This document shows positions 34,620 to 46,444 of a stretch of 64,000 nt of DNA, piece by piece. The notes under the pieces were generated by a model. The model did no database searches. It saw only the letters and a list, made by a program, of their open reading frames with translations, and was not told where the DNA came from. This stretch comes from Calvatia gigantea. Its lineage: Eukaryota > Basidiomycota > Agaricomycetes > Agaricales > Lycoperdaceae. Positions within the stretch are counted from its first letter, which is position 1. Every line of letters starts with the position of its first letter. The DNA lies in the NCBI GenBank assembly GCA_025093985.1, contig JACAAK010000011.1:1612001-1676000 (forward strand). Reading direction: 5' to 3'. Both the position numbers and the translations under genes were made by a program.

Positions 34620-37600
34620 CTAACCATAGTTCAATTGCACATTGGCGCCACCTCCACCCCGATGCCCGCCTCCGGGTGGAGGCCTTTCGCTAGGCCCAGG
34701 GCCCTGGGGCAATGCAGGTTTCGGTGGCAAATGAGCAGGTCTCGGCAGTGTCGACTTCGGTGGCTCGTTATAATGTCTCTGGTCACCTCGATTACCGCCG
34801 CCCCGATTATGGTAACCTCCATCTCCACCGGGCCTTCCACCACCATCCCGTTGGTTATGGTGGTGCATACCTGAGGGTGGAGGATAAGGACCAGGAGGCC
34901 CACGACCTGGCACGAATCCATAACCGTGTGGATGGGGAGGCGGCGGTCCGAAGCCAGGCCCAGGTCCGGGTCCATATCCGTGGGGAGGAGGTGGGTAGGG
35001 TGGATGATGGTGGTGGTGGGCGTTTGGCGGCGGTGGACCACCTGGTCCTGGGTAAAAGTTGGGTGGTGGTGGGGCACTCCTGTTGAAATGCCCTGGGGGC
35101 GGTCCTGCTCGGGAGTCTAATTGCGGATTAGGCATGTTGGGAATTGGGAGAGGTCCCGGAGGGGGGTGGTGGTTACGGTGGGCTCGTTTGTCGAACTCAT
35201 GGGAAGCTTCGTAAACGGGAAGTCTAGAAGGATTGGCTAATTAGCAACGACGTTCGGTGGAAGAATTAATCAACGTACGTCTTTGGATCCGCAGGTAGAG
35301 GATCGGTCCAGAAGTAATCATGCTCCAAGGCTTGGGCAGCGGTTATCCGCTCGCGTGGATTGCATATCAAAAGCTTGTCCAGCAAATCAGCAGTCTCTGG
35401 GCCAACACTATGGACCCCCGATCAGAAAAAGGAATAGTACGCCCCCCACTAGAGAACACACACCTCTCATACGCTTGTTTAACTCGTCTGGCAAACGGCG
35501 TCGGAAATCTCGGAACCCCATCGCATCCAGGCAGCGCGTCAAAATTTGGCCACGTATGCTGATTGGGCGTTCCACACAACTGCCATATTTTCTCTAACTG
35601 GTCCAAATCCGACGTGCCAGGTAAAATTGGACGACGTGAGAACATCTCGCCAAACACGCAACTGGTGAACAAAAAAACAAAGATGGTCGTGAATGAGGTG
35701 CCGGTGACCGGATGCATATGAACGATTACGACGTACCCAATACCCCATATATCAACCTCGCCGCCATACTGTCTGGCACCTAATAGGAGTTCCGGAGGTC
35801 GGTACCATCGAGTTACGACGCAGTTGGTATACTTGCGTTCTCGGCCGCGAGGGTCAAGACCCCCACGAGTGGCGTTTTGATCAAACGAGCGCGCAAGACC
35901 AAGGTCAGCGATTTTAAGAGATCCGTTGTTGGAGATGAGCAAGTTAGCTGCCTTCATATCTCGGTGGAGGATGTGGTTCTGCGGAAGGGTCAGACATCCA
36001 CCCGGACATTACATAAAATCTGGGTACTGCGAACCCGGTGCATATATTCGGTGCCTTCAAGCAACTGCTTCATGTAGAGTTTGATATGACTCGGCTGGAG
36101 CTTGACCCGTTCATTTTCCAGTAAACCCGCCAAATCGTGGTCCATGTAAGGGAAGACCATATAGACGGACAAGGGATCTTTCTCAGTACCTTAAAAAAAT
36201 GGGGCAGTTGTTACAATGATGGCGTGACGAAAACTTACTGCGCACAACAAACATGTCCAGGATGTTCACGACACATGGGTGTTTCAACGCCTTCAAGATC
36301 TTGATTTCTCGCAGGGCAGTTATGGGCATGCCCTCTTTCTCGTTATGCATTAGAATTCTCTTCAGTGCGACGACATTACCGGTGCTTTTTTGAATGGCTT
36401 TATGAACCTCCCTGTTCAGTGTCATCAGTACCAGGAACCCGGTGTCATCAAATTATTGGTCGTACCCGAATGTGCCTTCACCAAGTTTGGTGGTGAGGTC
36501 ATAATCAGATTGCTGACCAGACCCAACAAATTCACGGCCGTAAGCAACTACCTCATCCTTGGTGCTGCGGCGTGGGATCGGCTTCTTGCGGACCGGCTTA
36601 ACCTTCACTGCATCCTGAGGTTTCGAGTCAGCTTTAACATCCTGTTGCCAAGGTGCGGGCGCAGGTTGCGGGGGATGTTTGGTTGGAGACCCTGTGATAA
36701 GAGAGACATGCGGCGGAGAGCGCTCCTTAAGCGGAGGCCGTTTCATGGTGATTGACACTGTAGCGTGAATACCGGGCAACGTGTTGTCTTTGTGGGGAAC
36801 GGATCTTGGGGGTGGAGGTGGCGGGGTCTCTTCTGGTGGCGGAGGTGTCGGCGGTGGAGGTGGTGCGATCTCATCGGGAGAAGGCGGGCGTGGTGGCCTT
36901 GGGGTGGCAGAGCTGGGTCTTGAGAATGAAGGACCGGGGGAGACGGGACGGTAAGAATCCATATAGCGACCACGGTCGACATCGCGACTCCGATCCCGTC
37001 GACGGTCGCCTCTTCGGTCGTCATCTCTTCGAGTCCATTCCCTCTCGTCTCTTGGACGATAATGCCTGTCGTTGTCGTCAAAACGACCTCTGAATCTTCT
37101 GTCATCATCATCGTCTCTCGGTCGCCAAGAGTCACTTCTGTAGCGGTCCGGAAACCTGTCATAATCTCGACCGTGGATTGGGCTAAAGGCCGCGTCAGGG
37201 GACCGTGCAGGGGGTAGTCGGTGTTTCTCGTGATGGTAGGATGGAAGAGGTGGACTAGGCGATCGTGAACGAGGGGAGATGTGCCCTGGAATCGGAGACC
37301 GAGGGCGCTCTCGATCGCGGGGTGGCCATCTCAACTGTGAGGGATAATATCGGTCACCACGATCAGGCACTCGAGAATACGAAGGCTCCCAATGATCTCC
37401 GGCTCGATTTGGCCGTCGTCTGGAATCGTTTTCCCGCTCTCTATCACGTACCCTCCGCTCCTCATCGTCTGGTCTATCGAATAATGCGCTTACAGCTGGA
37501 TCTCTTGGTTCTGGAAGAGGCGGAGGTGCGGCAGTCCGAGGAGCGTCACCTTTCTTTTTGAACGGGAAGGGTATCTTAGTTTTCGACAAGGTAGGTTTCG

Positions 37601-37757
37601 GAGGTAGAGACGGAGGTAGCTGTGGAGGCGGCTGCCTCGGGGGTGGTGAAGGGTCATCGAGTTCACCTTCCTCTGGGGTTGAGGGCGCAGGCCGTTTCGA
37701 AGCCCCCTCACCGTCTGGAGACCCGGATGCATGCCTCTTGGTCGGCGTGGTGACCAT
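34620..37757 (-). CDS. BUR1: BUR1/CDK9-type cyclin-dependent kinase
   Basis: The start is ATG 37757 ([15 protein letters not shown]). Exon 1 (37757-36466) encodes a long Arg/Asp/Pro-rich extension of about 420 residues, then [10 protein letters not shown]. Later exons give the kinase: EVHKA with VALK, the PITALRE helix, [45 protein letters not shown] and [20 protein letters not shown]-terminal tail of about 170 Pro/Gly/His-rich residues ends VQLNYG. All catalytic residues are present. BUR1 phosphorylates RNA polymerase II and Spt5 with its cyclin to promote elongation in the nucleus. At least six short introns interrupt the kinase part. The alternative is CTK1/CDK12, but the PITALRE sequence favours BUR1/CDK9. 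Confidence 0.93.
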
Positions 37758-38202
37758 GGCGCAGAGGCTTAATGATAGCAAGACGTAGAAGTGTTCAAGC
37801 TGACATAAGCAATAATGTCAGTAATAATTTCACTTGTGCATATCAGGTCCAACACCTCGATAGGGGGTCCTTAAGGCCTTAAGCTTGAGAAGTAACGAGG
37901 ATGTGAAAGTGTAGTTGTGGCGTGTGATGAATGATGCCTGAAACCAACTGGAAAAGCCAACCTGGATGATAGGAGAGAGCTGGAGTCATCTCAATTCAGC
38001 CCGGAAAGAGGTAGAAAATTGGAAACGCACAAGATTCCGCCCCTCCCAGAACGCGTTGCTGAAGGAGAATTAAGTGTCACTTTGATCTAGGATGAGCTCT
38101 AGCCTAGGGGTATCCGTCGTCGTCGTCGTTCGCATTGAGCCCTTCGACGCATTTAATTCTCACGCCAATGGGGAAGGCTTCGAATCCTAACAGCAGCAAA
38201 CA
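37758..38202. promoter_or_regulatory. Divergent promoter region, BUR1 / Nudix gene
   Basis: This 445-base gap lies between two start codons facing apart. It contains a short trinucleotide run (cgtcgtcgtcgt, about 38116) on the Nudix side. No clear TATA box is visible. Its promoter role is inferred from the layout. Confidence 0.4.
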
Positions 38203-39108
38203 ATGGCCCAACCTAAAAAGGTTCAAAGCGCCGGATCACAAAAACACCATGTCTCCCGCATGTCAGTCCAGCAAATCCCTCCTGGGCTGGGTGATAACCT
38301 AGAGCATTATACAAGTGGAGGTGACACTGCCGGTTGGCTACCCTTGTGCCCCACCAAGTACTTTACCGATGCTTATATCCTGCAGGATGATAAGGTAAGG
38401 GTAGAAGATGTGTTCACAGACTATCGCGACGACCCATACTCCAGATACTTCTCGGGTATAAGAAAAGAGGCTTCGGTCAGGGAATGTATGTGTTTGTCAT
38501 ACCTAACCACCGAGAAAATTTATCAATTTGATTATCCAGATATAATGGCTTCGGTATGTCTGTCTCCTCCAGACTGGATCCTTCACTTGATGCAGACTGG
38601 ATGCAGGAGGGAAGGTTGAACCGGGTGAGACATCTTTACAAGCAGCTCATCGAGAATTAGAGGTGAGATTTGTCCTATGACCGAACCCAACCAAAAATAA
38701 TAACATTAACCCTGTAGGAAGAGGCGGGCATCAAAGCAGACCTCAAACACATCGGAGTTCTTCTCTTCGCCGTGGAGGGAGCTGAACAAACCTGGCACAT
38801 CGACATGTATTATGCTGAGGGCTATCAAGGCACGATAACCGAGTAAACTCCTCGTTACCTCGGTAGTGGTTGGTTTATAACAGACATCCAGGACAGACGA
38901 AATGAGACCCGAATGGTTCTCCCTCTCCCTATCAGGAGATGACAGTGGCCTACCTCCAATCCCGTACGATCAGATGTGGGCTAGTGATCGGTACTGGGTT
39001 CCTCTATTGCGCCAAAGAAAACCGTATTTCGGTCGTGCGGACTTTGCCAAGAACGACAACGGAAGCTGGAAGCTGAAGAAGTGGTGGTATGGTGAAGCCA
39101 AAGGTTAG
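38203..39108 (+). CDS. MTH1-type Nudix hydrolase (8-oxo-dGTP diphosphatase-like)
   Basis: The protein is about 215 residues from six exons. Exon 1 (from ATG 38203) ends YILQDDK. After a gtaagg intron comes ILLGYKKRGFGQG, then a very short exon YNGFG, then GKVEPGETSLQAAHRELE, then EEAGIKADLKHIGV, then a C-terminal exon with TDEMRPEWF and MWASDRYWVPLL. Together they form a complete Nudix box (G-x5-E-x7-REUxEExGU) with the MTH1 family context, including the WF and DRYW motifs. The enzyme removes oxidised purine nucleotides so that they are not built into DNA. An N-terminal extension of about 45 residues is present; MSVQQI at codon 20 is an alternative start. It is convergent with the oxidase gene 27 bases downstream. 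Confidence 0.88.
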
Positions 39109-39135
39109 AATACAAGTCAAGAGGTGTGTTGGACC

Positions 39136-40648
39136 CTACTGTCGTACAGTACTACTCCGAGTCTGCGATAAGATGTTAGTCGATACCCTGCGTAATGTGA
39201 CCAGACAGCGAACCTGTTCCTCCATCAATTCTAAAGCCATCGATGCCGACCCAAAACATGACAAGTATCCATATCCACCATGTCTACAGAAATTCAAGAC
39301 TGGGGTGATTTCCAGCACACTGGAGAAACGGCTTACCCATAATTATGTACAACGACAACCTTCTTCCCTTCTTTCCCCACCATAATTTCACTCTCCAACC
39401 TAATACCACCAGTCCTCGACGGCCTAAAACCACACCCCTCTTCCAGAATCAATGGTATTATATCCTCTACCGTCGCTTTCCTCTCCCGCCTCACAGCTGG
39501 GGGAGCAATTTCCTGTGTCATAGCCAACACGCGTTCGATAATATCTCTTGACGTCTCTGGTCTCGGGAGTGGATACCTAGGAAGAAGGCGTAACCACTAC
39601 GGCTGGATATTGAACGCAGCCAGGCTCACCAATCATCCACACCCATAGTCCCACCAATTATCACGTCCCCACTTTTCCTCGGAATCACATAGGTCCAAAT
39701 CCTCCCTGGTCCTCCACTCATCGACATGCAATTCTTGACCCATGGTGCCCTTATAAGTAATACCTGCCCCCTCATCGGATACACGCTCTTATCTTCTACA
39801 CCTCCAAGAACCCTCGCACCCAACCCCGCACACACGATAACACCATCTGGAGCCTTGGGTTTCTTGGTCCCGTCAAACGCCCCAACACCTCCTTCAAGAA
39901 TCTGATTTATATGTTGGACCGTTGCGCGAACGACTTGGCCCCCTTGAGAGAGGAAACGAAAGTACAACCAGTCAAGGAATTTTGGGACGTCGGTGTTGAC
40001 TGTGTTATAGGTTAGCCCACTTTGTGCCCCCGGAGCGAGTTCCTCTGGTTTTAATTCCCGGAACTACGGGAGGTTGAGCCTTCGCAAGATAAAAGAGGTA
40101 ACAGTGGCGAAGAATAGCGTACCCCGGGCATCAGTTCGAGTGCATCCGGTGAGTTTCGCTTATGACGATAGTATTCTGTCTGTGGTAGCCTCATAAACAT
40201 ACCCTCGGTACCGGTGCCAGGCTCTGAAAGCTTCCGCATCGTCTCAAATGTCTCTATATCCAGCCCTGTAGAACGGCATATCAGCACCATAGCATAATCC
40301 GTAGTTATCCAGCCGTTTAGTAGCGTACGTTTTTGCCTTGGATCAGTGCCAGCGACAGTAACATGGTGTGCTCCCTATCCTCCCACGACAGTTAATCACA
40401 AAATGGATTGAAGTGCAAGCGCTCACAGCCCAACAACTGGAATAATATGCATCCTTCGGATCTCCAGGAAGATGCTGAGCAAGGATAGTCACACGATATC
40501 CTCCTTTCTCTTGAATCTTCAGCGCAGCAGACAATCCAATAACGCCTATGCATAGTAAGCGCTAACATCAAAACATCCACAAAATAACAGACATACCAGC
40601 CCCTATAACGATGATTTCCTTGAGATCAGGGATTGGACTGCTTGACAT
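39136..40648 (-). CDS. DAO: D-amino-acid oxidase 1
   Basis: The start is ATG 40648 (MSSSPIPDLKE). The FAD-binding motif IIVIGAGVIGLSAALKI is split by an intron. Later exons give YYSSCWAGAHHVTV, KRLDIETFETMRKLSEPG, FRELKPEELAPGAQ, WLYFRFLSQGG, GVIVCAGLGARVLGGVED, WTYVIPRKSGDVIIGGT, GFRPSRTGGIRLE and HNYGHGGYGYLSCFGSA. The C-terminal HNYG/HGGYG is formed across an intron. These are the hallmark segments of D-amino-acid oxidase, including the substrate-binding Arg of RPSR. The enzyme deaminates D-amino acids with oxygen, giving 2-oxo acid, ammonia and hydrogen peroxide, usually in peroxisomes; no C-terminal SKL-type signal is visible. About seven introns. Confidence 0.88.
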
Positions 40649-40913
40649 CGTTTGGAGAAGCTGTTTTTGGGGCACGTTGACTTATTAGACTGGAGATATA
40701 TGACATGATAAATCGGGACATAAGCATCTCATGTGCCTCGAAGACTCGGGACTCCGTCCAGGTTCGGGTTCTGTAGAGTCTCCGCCTATCAATAGAATCT
40801 GATTGACACACCCTTAATGGCTTCTTTGACATGCACGATCTATGCAAAGAATGATAGGGGCTCAATCATATAAACAGGGCGAAAGAGTAGATGTTGAGCG
40901 TGTGGAATATGTT

Positions 40914-42363
40914 TCAGCTTCCCAACTCATCACCGAGCATTTCTAAAACAGAAAATGCTGAGCCCCAGGATGAGATGTACCCATGACCGCCATGCCTTGA
41001 TATCACCATACCATATCAGTGATTCTCACAGGCTTCGATTCATAAGAGCCACATACCCATAGTTGAATATTAGAGGTACCGTGCGGCCATCTTTCGCCTG
41101 TACCCTTTTAGCTTCCAACCTGAGACCACCTTTTCTGCTTGGCCGTAATCCACACCCATCCTCGACAATCAGTGGCAATAAATCGTCCACCGAAGGTTTT
41201 CTTTTTCCCTGTACTTCCGGCGGTGCTAGTTCAGGACACAATTCTAGGCCCCGTTTGAGAATATCCATCCTCGTCTCTGATCTAGGTAACGGAAACCTGG
41301 CATATCGTGTATCAACACACGATTAACAAGAGGGAAGGGTACTTACCAGTCATCAACTTCTTTCACGCCACCCACAACAACGTCCCCACTACGCCTTGGA
41401 ATGATATACACCCAGTTCTTGCCAGTCAACGTCCTTCCCATTCTCACCCAGGGCGCCCTTAGGACTACAGTCTGTCCACGAGTAGGATAAACATCCTGGT
41501 CTTCCACTCCGCCGAGAGACCGAGCACCCAAACCTGCACAAATAACCAATCCATGAACCGGAACTTTCCCTGCTAATCGTGTTCGCCTTTGACGATCATG
41601 ATGGAAAATAAAGGGGCCCCCTTCCAGGATCTGATCGATATGTTGAATTGTAGCACGAGAGAATGAACCTCCTTTAGCGAGGAAGCGAGCTTGAAGGTAG
41701 TTCAGGTAAACAGGGACATCAATCGTGAGGGTTTCAAATTCGACACCTCTTGCGACTCCCGTTCCGAGGTTCTCAGTGGGTAATTCACGCCGCTGGTCAA
41801 TGTCAGCCAGTCGGTCATAGAAAGTCTTTGGAAAGGTCTTACATTGGGATAATAGTCCAGGATCGTCCCGCTTCCATACCCATCCTCGTATAGCTCCTCC
41901 TGCTTCAACCGGAGGAAACATCCTTCCGCAGATCCCTTTCCAGGTTCGGACAACTTCCACATAAATTCAAAGGTTTGCTTGTCGAGTTCTTTGACCTGGT
42001 AAGAGCCGCGTGATACCATTTGCATCGGTGCTATTGCTTACCTTGTATACGAAGATCATCTCCAGAAAGGGTTACATGATGCGCTCCCTGGGCTAAGATC
42101 AGCGTAGATCAGTCAAATACGGATATTAACTTACAGCCCAGTTACTCGTATAACGAGAACTCCTCTCATCTCCAGGGAAAATGCTGGCAACAATAGTAAC
42201 ATGATAGTCTCCCTTTTCTTGGAGTACAACTGCGGTTGTTAACCCGATAACGCCTTTGGGTGGGTGATTAGGTCGTCGTCTACACAAGGTCCCAGGGCAG
42301 CCACGTACCACCGCCAAGCACGACGATCTCCTTACCCGCTTGTGAATATTGGGTGTTTGCCAT
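40914..42363 (-). CDS. DAO: D-amino-acid oxidase 2 (tandem paralogue)
   Basis: The start is ATG 42363 (MANTQYSQAGKE). The Rossmann motif IVVLGGGVIGLTTAVVL is completed across the first intron. Then come YTSNWAGAHHVTLSGDDLR, QTFEFMWKLSEPGKG, a 200-codon block with NYLQARFLAKGGSF, VICAGLGARSLGGVED, WVYIIPRRSGDVVVGG, and GCGLRPSRKGGLRLE. The last exon, after a gtatgt intron, gives GHGGHGYISSWGSAF and ends ELGS at 40914. The layout is the same as in the neighbour to the left, with 265 bases between them, so it arose by tandem duplication. The two differ enough that substrate preferences could differ. No peroxisomal SKL end is visible. Confidence 0.88.
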
Positions 42364-42861
42364 GAAGGTGTTGGAATACAGAATCAGTGAACTACAACGA
42401 AGGCTGGACCGACTAAGATCCTCTCGATTCGAGAGTATCACATGTTAAGATGGTGGCACCTTAGGGCCTCAAGGGATAGTCACATGGACTCACGTCAGCT
42501 AAGGACAGTATTTTGAATAGTCCACCGCTTCGCCCGGTGCTTTGTAGAAAAAGCTAAAATGTGAGGAGCAACGCGTTTATCCCGGGGGTGCTCCTGTGTT
42601 TTCCCTCGCAAAATAGAAGGGCCCTAAGGACTGGGACAGAGAGGTTGCTAACGAGGTCCCATGGTAGCCATTTAGCCCTACAGAAGGCCAAAGTTCTTGG
42701 CATCTACTAGTCTCTTCTTTGGTGTCTTAAGCTCAGCTTTCGACAAGGGATTATCTTGTCCCTTTTCGCAGACAAAATTTCATTCAGGTGCATTATTGTT
42801 GCCGCAAACTCGACTCCGAGCCGTTAGTTGCAGGAACCGAACCGATGTTAGCTGGGCACTA

Positions 42862-43509
42862 CAGTAATAAACCGGTCTTGCGTACACTATGGTTCGCTTG
42901 TACAGTTAGCTTTTCTGACTGAAATTAAGTCAAAAGTTCAAATCTTTTTACACTCAAACATGGAGAAGGACTACACCTACCATGTTATACACTATTCTTA
43001 ATATTTTGTGTTGTTTACCAGTGAGTGAATCCATTGTTTTCTGGATAATTGAGATCCCCCAAAATAAATATTCGCATATTTCTATCTTGCACATCTAAAA
43101 ACCAACAAATGAAATTTACTCCAAATGTAGCTGGGCACATTTTCATAATATCTGTCAAGTTTCATGGCAATTGAACCTGAATTGCGGTGTTGGGGTCAAG
43201 ATCTCTGTTCAGGGGGGAAGAAGTGTGACAGGGAGTGATGTAAGCACGGTCAAATTGGGCCATCACTCTGAGGGTGTGACATATGAAAGTCACACTGTTC
43301 AGGTGACCTGTTTTTCATCAAAAAGGTCTTTTGCCACCTTTTCATCAAATCACCATCCAATGCTGTAGTTACTTCATCTAATCTTTTTCTCAAAGCATAG
43401 GGGGGATGGTACTCTATATGTACACAAAATTTTGTGGGTTCCGGATGATGACTGATGTTGCAAATGACCATGCAAAATTTGGGTGTTACACACCAGCGGT
43501 CTATTACTG
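42862..43509. mobile_element. MITE-like element with terminal inverted repeats, 648 bases
   Basis: The left end reads CAGTAATAAACCGG and the right end CGGTCTATTACTG, an imperfect inverted repeat of about 13-14 bases. Both ends are flanked by TA (42860-42861 and 43510-43511), and the palindromic match continues two bases outward (AC/GT). TA duplication is typical of Tc1/mariner-type elements. No transposase frame is present, so it would be a non-autonomous element. Confidence 0.5.
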
Positions 43510-43511
43510 TA

Positions 43512-44396
43512 GTCGAACCGAGGGCTTCTGACTACCCTAGGAGTCACTCAAATAGCCTAACTGAGTGAACCGCAGCAAGTCCCAAGTTGCCGAAAAAATT
43601 TTCCTTCTGGAGCTCTCGCGTTGCAGAAGAAGGATGAGGGCAGATAAAGTGATTTTGTGCGATGGAGGGCCTGTGCGATGAGGAGAGAAGAGTAACTGGT
43701 AACTCAGGAGGCCTGTTGTACATGGAGTGTGTGAAGTTTGAAGTTTAGGGAGATATGTAGTGATGTCATCATGTCACTCTGTCGGCCCGCTCACACTTTT
43801 CACCGTTCCCAGCTCTCCCGAGCAACTTGAAGAGGTTGATACATCAATTCCGCCATTTCCACCCATTACTTGGGACAGGAACACGCCTACTGAATACATG
43901 ACATTGTTCCTTGGATCTCGAGTAGAGATCCTTTCAGTACCTGTTGTAACTCTTTGAAATTCATTTTTACAGCTCATTTAACTCACGTTGATGGATCACG
44001 GAGATCCTTATTGTGCTCACAGCCCACTCCGAGTGATCCCTGAGCTGAGCGGAGTTGAGTTTAGTCGAGTTCCGGCAGCACTTATGTGCATGAGTTACAC
44101 CCCAAGATGGAATCTGAATCTTGTACATAGCAACCGAGAAACTTCCATTACCGCTTACACTACATATTTTTCCACCCAAAACCTTGTTTTGGGAATTCTC
44201 AAGTTAGTTATGTGAGTATATATGGTAGTAGGGATACAATGCCTCTCAGACATGACGAAACTCCCGGTAGTACCGTGGCTTCCCCTCAGCTCTTCCTTAA
44301 CGGTTTTGCCCCCCGTCACTCCGTGACCGACGGTCCTGCCGTGAGGCAGAAGAACCCTTGTATGAAACAGGTAAGGTAATAATATCCCCCGCATAT
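43512..44396. other. Gap without a supported gene
   Basis: Only short unconserved frames are visible on both strands. The stretch is AT-rich, and I see no tRNA or repeat shared with other parts of the window. Confidence 0.4.
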
Positions 44397-45621
44397 TCAG
44401 TTCGATTTCGACTGTTCAAAACCCGCATAAGATGAATTCGAGTGGAGTTTGCCTATTATGAAGGCCCCAATATTGAAACTTTCGCTATCGGGTAGTCCAA
44501 CGAAGAGGGCACCAGATCCGGCGGCGACGAAAGCTGGTTATCCTCCTGCTTGTTATTGCTTCTAATATGCATCGTATTCCTGACTAACCTGTTACTGCTC
44601 CAGTTTCTACGGTAAGTGTCATGAGTTTTCGAATCAGGTATGGGGACCGCTGAAATTCCTTCTTGACCTTCACAAGCTAGAAGTGCATAATCAGAAAATA
44701 GCGTGGACAATGACACTTCAAAAGCAAGCGTACATAATATGTCATTACGACAGCGATTATGACATCGCACGTAGTCATTGAAGCTGACCAGAGCTAGGAA
44801 TCGGTGAGGTGAACTGCAGATCTAGGAGATGGGCGGAAATACAATGACGGGTAATGGCCTTTGTTTTTTGTTTCCTCGAAACACGACAAGATTCTGAACA
44901 GAACGTGCTCGCATTCCTTCCGAAATGGCGGAAGCTAACTGGACAAAGGACAACTAGAGAGTATCTAGTAAGTCCTCGGATTTATGTTAATCTAATTGGC
45001 TTGCGTACCATCACAATAATCCCGCTGACTCTCCGGGATCCTGAAACCTTATAGATACGGTATGCATAAAACATTTCCGCTATCCACCCAACTATCAGGG
45101 GACGCAGTTTCAGGTGGACTGAATGGATATTAATGACGGTACTCGCCTATGCCACAGAGTACCGGAACAGCCAACCATAAAAACCCAATAAGTTCTAAAA
45201 ATTCAGCATTTCCGAAATTCAGCACAAAGCTAAGATACGTGTCGTGTGTCAAGAGAACCGTCTGAAGGGTCTCCAACGAGAACACTGAATAGGCTATGAC
45301 TTTGTTGATCCGGGCATCATGAGGGAAAGCCACATAATAACCGACTGAAAAAACCCGTTAGCAAAGTTCGCGCCATCGCAAGCCAACTCACAAGTTTGGG
45401 CAATTAAAAGGCCATAGAGTCCCCAATTCAATGCGAGACCTACGAACTATGCACGAAATTGTCAGCCTCCGCGAGAGTATCCGCGTCGTTGCGCGGACCG
45501 TTTACCTGAGCGCGCGCACTATCGAGTGTAAACACGTAAGCCGTCAACGAGCCCAGAATCAGACATAACTCACCACCACGCACCTGTCGATAGGATCCAT
45601 TTTTGGCGACAATGATTCCAT
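44397..45621 (-). CDS. DUF6534 multi-pass membrane protein 1
   Basis: Spliced exons give the DUF6534 pattern known from Agaricomycetes: ALNWGLYGLLIAQTF, GYYVAFPHDARINKV, FSLETLQTVLLTHDTYLSF, a hydrophobic FLWLAVPVLCGI, MFYAYRIYKVSGS, FVQLASAISEGMRA, TTCDVIIAVVMTYYL, RKLMTLTVETGAVT and a last exon ending KLHSNSSYAGFEQSKSN. About six short introns join them. ATG 45621 (MESLSPKMDPIDR) is the likely first exon, but the join to the next exon is unsolved. The family is predicted to have seven helices in the plasma membrane; its function is unknown. It lies in tandem with a second copy. Confidence 0.7.
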
Positions 45622-46444
45622 CCTGTTCAACGAGCGATTCGGTCTCTTGATCCTCGAACACTTATATATCGCTGTCGATGAAACATCTGCGGCCCTGCGG
45701 CGATCTTGGTACGCAAACCAGTGGGTATCGCTGTGGCAACATACCAATTCAATGCGGAAAAGCCCGCACGCAGTATTGAGATTGGACACGCCGCACCAGT
45801 AAAAGCCAAGTAATCATGATCAAGGAGGCGATGGAGGTTTGCGCATAGGTATGGCCATCTGACTCTCGTCAAGTGATAGGTCGGCCAGCGCTGAGAGTAG
45901 TACCCGTATGAGACACGTCGAGAAAGGCTTCAATATCACACAACGCTGGAAAAGAGAACAGATTGGTCGGGCGCAGGGTTTCCTGACTCCTTGGAGCCTT
46001 GGACAGCCTTGGAGAACGGCGGATTCGATTTGGTCCCCCTTCAGGGTTGCTTCATCAAGGCACCAAAGGGCGTGAGTGAAGTGACGACCCCGGTGCGCTG
46101 ACGTCTCTCGACCCTTAGAGGACAACAGAATTAGACCAAGAACGGAGGCTGAGAGAGCAACGGGGTGCCACCTTCAACCTTGAGGAAGGGATGCTTACGG
46201 AATAGTTTTCGCTGTGCTGAACTCATGGGGGGGGGGGTGCCAAGGGGCGCCAGTGGCATCATTAACCTCATCATTTCATCGTGTTTTGACCTTCGCAGCC
46301 TAGGGCTAGAAATATGATAACTACATGTGCAGACACAGAAGAAGTTGATAATGGTAATGTCATCCGTTGCAAACGTGAACAGTTATAACAAACAAATACA
46401 CATTGTGGCGTCGAGAACTCGATACCTGCAACACGACTCCAACT
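45622..46444. other. Gap between the two DUF6534 genes
   Basis: This holds the promoter of gene 1 and the 3' flank of gene 2. A g-run of ten lies at about 46228. No conserved frame is visible. Confidence 0.35.

Noticed and set aside
36743..37162. 139-codon minus-strand frame inside BUR1
   Set aside because: Out-of-frame shadow of the Arg/Asp-rich kinase extension.
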